6,961 nt of DNA from Clostridium sp. CAG:448 (GTDB lineage Bacteria; Bacillota; Clostridia; Oscillospirales; CAG-272), in the NCBI GenBank assembly GCA_000433415.1, contig FR890569.1:68833-75793 (forward strand), given 5' to 3'. Positions 1-4,662 of the stretch are shown piece after piece. The translations under genes were made by a program, and so were the position numbers. Under the pieces are notes generated by a model that was not told the origin of the DNA, did no database searches, and was given only the letters and a program-made list of their open reading frames with translations. The first letter of the stretch is position 1. Each line of letters starts with the position of its first letter.

Positions 1-794
1 CCCCCCGCCATGGAAGAATCAAAACGATCAAGAATCCCGCCGTGTCCCGGAAGAATTCTGCCATAATCTTTGATGTGATACTGCCGTTTGATCAGAGAAA
101 GCAGCAGATCCCCGATCTGACCGACCACCGTCATCAAAAAACCTGCCAGTGCAAGTAAAATCAGGTGGAAGGATGCGTCAAAGAACCAGTTGACAACTGC
201 CCCGTAAATTACGACAGCCACCGTACCGAACAGGCTTCCGCCGATACTGCCCTCTATCGTTTTCTTCGGACTGATTTCCGGACTCAGTTTATGCTTGCCG
301 AACAGCATCCCGGAAAAGAGCGCAAAAACATCCGTCACCCACGCGCCAAGGAAAACAACTCCCCAGATGTACTTTCCATAGCGTACACAGGACAGGTATA
401 CAATACACGACATTGCTCCGATTATGTAAAAACACAGAGCAAATGCAGTCATAATCTGCTCGGTCGTCAGAGAATGATGCGCAAACAATGCAACCCCAAA
501 CAGATATAGGAGCAATACCAGCGTCATGAACAGATAGCACTTTGCCACCTGTGCGCCGTTTTCCATCAGCTCGCCGCCGTAAATGGTCATTCCCACCGGC
601 ATGACTGCCGCATACAACAGAATGGGAACCGATAGATAAAGCTTCCGGTGTATGCCAAGACAACGTAACATTTCAAAACAGCCGATCATGGCAACCAATG
701 AAAAAACTCCGCCGAATACCGGAGTTCCGGCAACAAAAAGCAGTCCGATCAGAACAAGTACAATCGCTGCTCCCGTTAAACACCGCTTCAACAT
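1..794 (-). CDS. cdsA: Phosphatidate cytidylyltransferase (CDP-diglyceride synthase), 3' end cut by window
   Basis: Integral membrane enzyme that makes CDP-diacylglycerol from phosphatidic acid and CTP, the precursor of the acidic phospholipids. The frame is open from the ATG at 794-792 to base 1, giving 264 complete codons; the C-terminal end, probably one last membrane segment, lies outside. The N-terminus (MLKRCLTGAAIVLVLIGLLF) is a Lys/Arg-led hydrophobic helix, and further hydrophobic segments follow throughout. The family signature S-x-x-K-R-x4-K-D-x-G-x2-L-P-x-H-G-G-x2-D-R-x-D is complete at residues 233-259 (SLIKR, KDYGRILPGHGG, LDRFD). An SD-like GAAAGGA lies 12 nt before the start, and only 19 nt separate it from the uppS stop, so it is co-transcribed with uppS. 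The usual next genes (dxr, rseP) would lie to the left, outside the window. The identification is firm. Confidence 0.95.
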   Translation of the reverse strand, partial: MLKRCLTGAAIVLVLIGLLFVAGTPVFGGVFSLVAMIGCFEMLRCLGIHRKLYLSVPILLYAAVMPVGMTIYGGELMENGAQVAKCYLFMTLVLLLYLFGVALFAHHSLTTEQIMTAFALCFYIIGAMSCIVYLSCVRYGKYIWGVVFLGAWVTDVFALFSGMLFGKHKLSPEISPKKTIEGSIGGSLFGTVAVVIYGAVVNWFFDASFHLILLALAGFLMTVVGQIGDLLLSLIKRQYHIKDYGRILPGHGGILDRFDSSMAG

Positions 795-813
795 GACAGT
801 TCAGATTCCTTTC

Positions 814-1563
814 TCATAACTTTCCGACACCGGCGCCGGAATCGGTCGGCACTCTACCGTAATTGCGCTTTCGCGCGCAAAACTCACGGACTGCCACATC
901 AACATCTTTCCCTGACATGTCAGGCCACAAAGTGTCTGTAAAACAAAATTCAGCGTACGCACACTGCCACAGAAGAAAATTTGAAAGGCGCTTTTCCCCG
1001 CCCGTGCGGACAATCATATCCGGGTCCGGTACCCCTGCAGTATACAGCGCATCGCTGATCTGCTGTTCGGTCGGATGCGTAATCCCGTTCGCCATCAGGC
1101 GCTCGTACGCCTGTACCAATTCATGCCGTCCGCCGTAATTCAGCGCAATCTGCAATTGCGACGGCATACCCGCGCTGATCTCGTCCAATTGCCGAATCTT
1201 CTCCAACTCCTGCGCGTCAAAGACAGAAAGATCTCCGATCATACGCACATGGCAATTGTACTTTTTATAATCGCGCAGGCTCTCGTCAAGATAATCGGAA
1301 AGCAGTTTCATAATGGAATCCACTTCCTTTTTCGGTCGTCTCCAATTCTCGGTTGAAAACGCATAAACAGTAATATATTCAATTCCTATATCACTGCAAT
1401 ACTGCGCAATTTTCCGGAATGTAGATGCGCCGATGCGGTGCCCGTAATTTCTCGGCATCCCGCGTTTTTTTGCCCATCTGCCGTTTCCATCCATAATAAA
1501 CGCCAAATGCTTCAATCCGGACTCTTTAACCGCCTCACGGATACTCGGTTCCGATACTGCCAT
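814..1563 (-). CDS. uppS: Isoprenyl transferase / undecaprenyl diphosphate synthase
   Basis: Cis-prenyltransferase of 249 aa that extends farnesyl diphosphate with isopentenyl diphosphate to give the C55 carrier used in peptidoglycan and wall polymer synthesis. It is cytosolic and membrane-associated. Family motifs appear in order: FIMDGNGRWA (residues 22-31, with the catalytic Asp25 that binds Mg-diphosphate), FSTENW (69-74), the NYGGRHE motif, RTGGEKRLSNFLLWQ (from about 186, with the diphosphate-binding Arg pair) and FTDTLWPD. The length is usual for the family. The ATG at 1563-1561 is chosen because AGGAAAGG lies about 11 nt upstream and the homologous N-terminus begins near here. The frame stays open to an ATG at 1662, but that extension would translate through a perfect hairpin and has no family resemblance. 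It sits between frr (107 nt gap with the hairpin) and cdsA (19 nt gap). Confidence 0.96.
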   Translation of the reverse strand: MAVSEPSIREAVKESGLKHLAFIMDGNGRWAKKRGMPRNYGHRIGASTFRKIAQYCSDIGIEYITVYAFSTENWRRPKKEVDSIMKLLSDYLDESLRDYKKYNCHVRMIGDLSVFDAQELEKIRQLDEISAGMPSQLQIALNYGGRHELVQAYERLMANGITHPTEQQISDALYTAGVPDPDMIVRTGGEKRLSNFLLWQCAYAEFCFTDTLWPDMSGKDVDVAVREFCARKRNYGRVPTDSGAGVGKL

Positions 1564-1597
1564 ATCGTAATCTGCCTTTCCTGTTCCTGATTTGTAA

Positions 1598-1634
1598 ATC
1601 GGGCTGGTGCACCTATCCTGTGCACCAGCCCGAT
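1598..1634 (-). repeat. Perfect 15-bp inverted repeat between frr and uppS
   Basis: The arms at 1598-1612 (ATCGGGCTGGTGCAC) and 1620-1634 are exact reverse complements around a 7-nt loop. In the mRNA, read from the minus strand, this is a very stable GC-rich stem. Only TTT followed by ACAAAT comes after it, so it is not a standard intrinsic terminator. A smaller 5-bp hairpin (1639-1643 with 1650-1654) lies just upstream in the transcript. Possible roles are a transcript stabiliser or processing site that sets frr above uppS-cdsA, a leaky terminator, or a copy of a dispersed palindromic repeat. The structure is certain; the role is not known. Confidence 0.85.
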
Positions 1635-1670
1635 CGCACAGTACCAACATACTGCGTGACAAAAATCTTC

Positions 1671-2225
1671 TCAGACTTTCATAATCTCCTGCGTCTTCTT
1701 CTCGATGATGGAATCCACAAACTTGATATTTTTGTCGGTGATATCCTGAACACTCTTTTCCGCGTCTTTCTGATCGTCCTCCGTCAGAATTCCGTCCTTT
1801 TTCTGCTTTTTGATCTCGTCGTTTGCGGTTCTGCGCAGATTGCGGATAGCAACCTTTGCCTCCTCGCCCAGTTTCTGAATCTGCTTTGCCAGATCGTGAC
1901 GCCGCTCCTCACTCAGTTGCGGGAACACCAGGCGGATGTTTCTGCCATCGTCCACCGGTGTGATTCCGACGTCGGACGCAAGCAACGCCTTCTTCATCGC
2001 AGCCAGCGTCTTCTGGTCATACGGCGTAATGGTAATGGTCCTTGCATCCGTCACGGAAACCGATGCCATATCCATAATCCGGGTTTCCGCACCGTAATAT
2101 TCAAAGTACACTTTGGAAATCACCGAGGTATTGGCAAGGCTTGCGCGGATGGTGGAAAGTGTCTCCTCCAGGTTGGAAAGTGTTTTCTTGATTTTCTGTT
2201 CAAATTCTTTGGTATCGTATTTCAT
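1671..2225 (-). CDS. frr: Ribosome recycling factor
   Basis: Cytosolic factor that, with EF-G, splits the post-termination 70S ribosome. At 184 aa it has the standard family length. The three-helix-bundle domain I and the inserted beta domain II are recognisable: FEYYGAETRIMDMASVSV corresponds to the usual VDYYGTPTPLxQLAxV. ASDVGITPVDDGRNIRLVFPQLSEERR and VAIRNLRRTANDEIKK are close to the family, and the latter contains the Arg cluster of the functionally important C-terminal helix. The strongly conserved RAGRANP segment of helix 1 instead reads R27-A-S-L-A-N-T33, losing its Gly, second Arg and Pro. The AGAAAGGAAGG purine tract lies about 24 nt before the ATG, unusually far, with GC-rich sequence between. 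It follows pyrH by 66 nt, the usual gene pair. Confidence 0.96.
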   Translation of the reverse strand: MKYDTKEFEQKIKKTLSNLEETLSTIRASLANTSVISKVYFEYYGAETRIMDMASVSVTDARTITITPYDQKTLAAMKKALLASDVGITPVDDGRNIRLVFPQLSEERRHDLAKQIQKLGEEAKVAIRNLRRTANDEIKKQKKDGILTEDDQKDAEKSVQDITDKNIKFVDSIIEKKTQEIMKV

Positions 2226-2248
2226 GTCAGTTTTCAGCGCCGATGCGC

Positions 2249-2259
2249 GCCTTCCTTTC
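2249..2259 (-). promoter_or_regulatory. Distant Shine-Dalgarno tract of frr
   Basis: Minus strand AGAAAGGAAGG is the only good SD match before frr but ends about 24 nt from the ATG. The interval has a short self-complementary GCGC-ATCG-GCGC element that could fold and bring the SD nearer. Alternatively, translation could begin at the in-frame CTG four codons before the ATG, which is 12 nt from the SD. I keep the ATG because it gives the standard protein length. Confidence 0.5.
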
Positions 2260-2291
2260 TATGTTTTTGCATTTTGGAATCCAGCACGTGT

Positions 2292-3011
2292 TCAGGGGTG
2301 CATTTTGGTGCCGACCGGTTCTCCCATAACGGCACGGTAAATATTCTCCGGATCTTTCAGAGCAAAGCCGTAAGCGTCAATGTGGTTATCCATGCAGAAG
2401 GACACCGCAGTCATATCAAAGGCACGCAGATCCCTCTCGATGATTTCTTCGTAAGTGATATCGTAAATCGGCTTTGCATCCGGATTTTTACGCGGGTCGG
2501 AATCATAAAGATAATCCACATTTTTCGCCATCAGAATGGCATCCGCACCAATCTCCGCCGCGCGCAGAGCGGCAGCCGTATCTGTCGAAAAATAAGGTGC
2601 GCCAAGTCCGCCGCCGAAAATTACGACGCGCCCGGCAGACAACGCTTTGTCCGCGTCACGCGAAGTATAGTGGTCGGCAAACGAATGCATTTCGACCGCC
2701 GTCATCACCGCGGTATCGATGCCGCAGCGCAAAAATGTATCCTGCAGGGCAAGCGCGTTAATGACCGTTCCCAGCATTCCCATATGGTCCGCACGGCAAC
2801 GGTCCATGTGAACGCCCTTCGCGCCGCGCCAAATATTGCCGGCACCCACGATGATACCGATCTGCACACCGGCGTCCAGGCACTTACGGATCACCGCAGC
2901 CACGCGTTCTATAAAAGTAAAATCCAAAATACCGTTTCCTCTGTCCTCCGGTGCAAGTGCTTCTCCGGACAGCTTCAGAAGAATTCGTTTATAAACGGGT
3001 TGTTTGTCCAT
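2292..3011 (-). CDS. pyrH: UMP kinase
   Basis: Hexameric bacterial UMP kinase of the amino acid kinase fold (not related to eukaryotic UMP/CMP kinases), converting UMP and ATP to UDP in pyrimidine nucleotide synthesis. It is 239 aa, usual for the family. Visible motifs are KRILLKLSGEAL (residues 8-19, phosphate-binding start), IIVGAGNIWRG (53-63; the family usually has GGGN, here Gly to Ala at 57), RADHMGMLGTVINALALQD (from 73, UMP-binding region), VVIFGGGLGAPYFSTDTAAALRA and ILMAKNVDYLYDSDPRKNP (nucleotide-binding region). The start ATG is preceded by AGAAGGGA with a 12-nt gap. It is the first gene of the block, with its own promoter. rpsB and tsf, often upstream, are replaced by a divergent gene. 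Confidence 0.97.
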   Translation of the reverse strand: MDKQPVYKRILLKLSGEALAPEDRGNGILDFTFIERVAAVIRKCLDAGVQIGIIVGAGNIWRGAKGVHMDRCRADHMGMLGTVINALALQDTFLRCGIDTAVMTAVEMHSFADHYTSRDADKALSAGRVVIFGGGLGAPYFSTDTAAALRAAEIGADAILMAKNVDYLYDSDPRKNPDAKPIYDITYEEIIERDLRAFDMTAVSFCMDNHIDAYGFALKDPENIYRAVMGEPVGTKMHP

Positions 3012-3052
3012 ATTCGGTTTAATTCCCTTCTGCTCTCAATATACCGTTACCT

Positions 3053-3081
3053 ATTTTACTACATTTCCGACCATTTGTAAA
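3053..3081 (-). promoter_or_regulatory. Sigma-A type promoter of the pyrH-frr-uppS-cdsA block
   Basis: On the minus strand TTTACA (3081-3076), a 17-nt spacer and TAAAAT (3058-3053) differ from consensus by one base in each box. Transcription should begin near 3045, giving a leader of about 35 nt to pyrH. Upstream of the -35, A-tracts at 3095-3102, 3105-3110 and 3116-3120 recur at about one helical turn, which fits an UP-like or bent-DNA element. Confidence 0.8.
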
Positions 3082-3174
3082 CAGGTAATCGGAATTTTTT
3101 TTGCTTTTTTCTTGATTTTTGCCTTTTCCCATCCCGAAAGGTCCGGAACCGCTCATAAAAAATGCGGTTTCCAC

Positions 3175-3203
3175 TTGACAGTTATCACCGCAAAAGCTAT
3201 AAT
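3175..3203 (+). promoter_or_regulatory. Perfect consensus promoter of the GH99-like gene
   Basis: TTGACA (3175-3180), a 17-nt spacer and TATAAT (3198-3203) match the housekeeping consensus exactly. The start should be near 3210, with a leader of about 36 nt. The sequence CCGGAACC occurs at 3143-3150, upstream of the -35, and again at 3207-3214, over the expected start point. A related inverted copy GGTTTCC lies at 3166-3172. These could be operator sites, which a perfect promoter would need if the gene is not constitutive. Confidence 0.88.
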
Positions 3204-3245
3204 AAACCGGAACCCAACCACAGCAGTCAGAAAGGAGATCTCAAA

Positions 3246-4370
3246 ATGTCAGATATCAACCGGACAAAAAAATATGATATTGCCACCTACATCTGGCCCG
3301 CATATACGGGTGACGAACCACGCTCACGTATGTTCTGGCACGAAGGAATCGGCGAATGGCAAAGCGTCAAAAATGCGGTACGCAAGGACAACGGGTATCT
3401 GTTTGACAGAAAACCGCTCTGGGGATATGTCAATGAAGCAGATCCGTACATCATGGAAAGTCAGATTCAGTGTGCATGCGACCACGGAGTGAATGTGTTT
3501 ATCTATGACTGGTACTGGTATGACCACCGCCCGTTTCTGGAGCAGTGCCTGGACAACGGCTTTCTCGGCGCGAAGAACAATGGACAGATGCGTTTTTACC
3601 TGATGTGGGCAAATCACGACGCAAACCATCTTTGGAATATCGACCTCTCCGATACCTATGGAGATACGGTCATCTGGGAAGGCGCCCAATCACCTGCGGA
3701 ATTTGAAATCATCACCGACCGTATCATTGCCAAGTATTTCAGCCACCCGTCCTATTACCGAATCGACGGAAAACCGGTGTTCATGATCTATGACTTAGTC
3801 AACCTTTGCAAAGGCCTTGGCGGGGTCAGTGCCGCGGCAGATGCACTCCGCCGCTTCCGCGCAAAATGCGAGAAGGCAGGTTTCCCGGGATTACACCTTC
3901 AGGCGGCTGCATGGGGGATGAACGGCACAAACCTAAGCGGTGTCGATACCAACGGCGGGCTTTCACATGCGGATTTTGACAGTCTCGGGTTTGACAGCAT
4001 CACGCACTACCAGTACGTGCATTTTACTTCCATGAACCGAGATTACCTTGACGTCCTGCACGACGTAGAAAAACAGTATCAGTTGATTGACAACACCTAC
4101 CGTCAGATTTATTTTCCGCACGTTTCGGTCGGATGGGACAACAATCCGCGTTTCCGCAATTTTGTTGATCATATCACGAAGAACAATACCCCGGAAAACT
4201 TTGCACATGCGCTCCGCCTTGCCAAGGCGTATGTTGACGCTCACCCGTCACAGCCACCGCTGATCACTGTCAACAGTTGGAATGAGTGGACAGAATGCAG
4301 TTACCTGGAGCCGGACAATCGGTACGGTTACGGTTATCTGGATGCAATCCGCCACGTCTTTTGTGATTGA
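3246..4370 (+). CDS. GH99-like / WbsX-like glycan-active protein
   Basis: Protein of 374 aa resembling the Glyco_tran_WbsX family, often named glycoside hydrolase family 99-like domain protein, with a predicted TIM-barrel fold. Recognised features are the opening YIWPAYTGDEPRSRMFW; HGVNVFIYDWYWYDHRPFLEQ (DWYWYD at 88-93); the HPSYYRIDGKPVFMIYD segment; and the C-terminal WNEWTECSYLEPDNRYGYGYLDAI, with E347 and E350 in the E-W-T-E element. In true GH99 endo-alpha-1,2-mannosidases two catalytic carboxylates sit in a similar E-x-x-E spacing; the match here is my inference. There is no signal peptide or membrane segment, so it acts in the cytoplasm, and its substrate is unknown. The ATG at 3246 is chosen because AAAGGAG (3231-3237) lies 8 nt before it; an upstream in-frame ATG at 3162 precedes the promoter and is rejected. 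It is a single-gene unit. WbsX members usually lie in polysaccharide clusters, which are not seen here. Either hydrolase or transferase activity is possible. Confidence 0.85.
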   Translation: MSDINRTKKYDIATYIWPAYTGDEPRSRMFWHEGIGEWQSVKNAVRKDNGYLFDRKPLWGYVNEADPYIMESQIQCACDHGVNVFIYDWYWYDHRPFLEQCLDNGFLGAKNNGQMRFYLMWANHDANHLWNIDLSDTYGDTVIWEGAQSPAEFEIITDRIIAKYFSHPSYYRIDGKPVFMIYDLVNLCKGLGGVSAAADALRRFRAKCEKAGFPGLHLQAAAWGMNGTNLSGVDTNGGLSHADFDSLGFDSITHYQYVHFTSMNRDYLDVLHDVEKQYQLIDNTYRQIYFPHVSVGWDNNPRFRNFVDHITKNNTPENFAHALRLAKAYVDAHPSQPPLITVNSWNEWTECSYLEPDNRYGYGYLDAIRHVFCD

Positions 4371-4395
4371 CGGAAACGGGACAGACAAAAAAACA

Positions 4396-4437
4396 GGGGC
4401 TGTGCTTGCCCGCACGGACAAAACGGTCCCTATCTTT
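4396..4437 (+). terminator. Weak candidate terminator after the GH99-like gene
   Basis: GGGGCTGT (4396-4403) can pair with ACGGTCCC (4423-4430) through eight pairs including two G-U, followed by the poor U-tract TATCTTT. The large loop and weak tract make this only a candidate. The stretch 4371-4457 holds nothing else that I recognise. Confidence 0.3.
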
Positions 4438-4457
4438 CAAAAAAATCAAAATTACTA

Positions 4458-4486
4458 TTGACAAATGCGCAGATACGCGTTATAAT
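4458..4486 (+). promoter_or_regulatory. Perfect consensus promoter of the riboswitch-ATPase unit
   Basis: TTGACA (4458-4463), a 17-nt spacer and TATAAT (4481-4486) match the sigma-A consensus exactly. Transcription should start near 4493, just before the first aptamer stem, leaving a leader of about 170 nt. A strong unregulated promoter fits a gene whose control lies in transcript termination. Confidence 0.92.
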
Positions 4487-4490
4487 GGTA

Positions 4491-4650
4491 ATAATCATGG
4501 GGGAGTAATTTGCGCTCCGGCGTGGCAGGTCAACAATCTCGTCCGTTCTGCGGTCTGGCTTGCCTTAACAAATGAGACTCATGTATGGCAAGTGCCGTAT
4601 GTGAGATGAATCCTGTTGCATACGGTTTGCCGTATGCTATTTTCTTTTTC
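4491..4650 (+). promoter_or_regulatory. yybP-ykoY family manganese riboswitch with terminator platform
   Basis: The leader carries the hallmarks of the yybP-ykoY aptamer: GGGGGAGTA at 4499-4507, GTCAACA at 4529-4535 and ATGAGAC at 4572-4578. Hand pairing gives P1 CATGGG (4496-4501) with CTCATG (4578-4583), an internal loop GGAGTA opposite GAGA, P2 ATTTG (4508-4512) with CAAAT (4569-4573), a small hairpin CGC-TCCG-GCG (4513-4522) and a stem GGCAGG (4524-4529) with CTTGCC (4559-4564). This agrees with the family layout of two conserved internal loops that bind Mn2+. Downstream, CTCATGTATGGC (4578-4589) can pair with GCCGTATGTGAG (4594-4605), excluding P1; GCCGTATGTGA (4594-4604) can instead pair with 4616-4626, an antiterminator. 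Ligand binding should therefore favour readthrough, an ON switch. Family members are known upstream of Mn2+/Ca2+ P-type ATPases in Lactococcus and Streptococcus, matching the gene here. Confidence 0.9.
4618..4649 (+). terminator. Intrinsic terminator of the riboswitch
   Basis: GCATACGG (4618-4625) and CCGTATGC (4630-4637) form a perfect 8-bp stem with a TTTG loop, followed directly by TATTTTCTTTTT (4638-4649). It ends just before the SD of the ATPase gene, as expected for a leader attenuator. Its 5' arm is shared with the antiterminator pairing at 4594-4604 with 4616-4626. Confidence 0.88.
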
Positions 4651-4662
4651 AGGAGGTTTTTT

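Noticed and set aside
289..663. Minus-strand 124-codon frame inside cdsA
   Set aside because: It overlaps cdsA on the same strand in another frame; cdsA has the complete family signature.
1564..1662. N-terminal extension of uppS to the ATG at 1662
   Set aside because: It would translate the 15-bp hairpin, has no family similarity, and the ATG at 1563 has a proper SD.
2268..2308. 10-bp direct repeat TGCATTTTGG at 2268-2277 and 2299-2308 around the pyrH stop
   Set aside because: It is short, one copy encodes the pyrH C-terminus, and no further structure supports a function; chance is likely.
1620..3080. Long plus-strand open frame (486 codons) opposite frr and pyrH
   Set aside because: It lies wholly antisense to two firmly identified essential genes and has a Cys/His/Arg-rich composition typical of a shadow frame, with no recognisable domain and no SD.
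3162..3245. N-terminal extension of the GH99-like gene to the ATG at 3162
   Set aside because: This start lies upstream of the perfect promoter, and AAAGGAG is correctly placed for the ATG at 3246.
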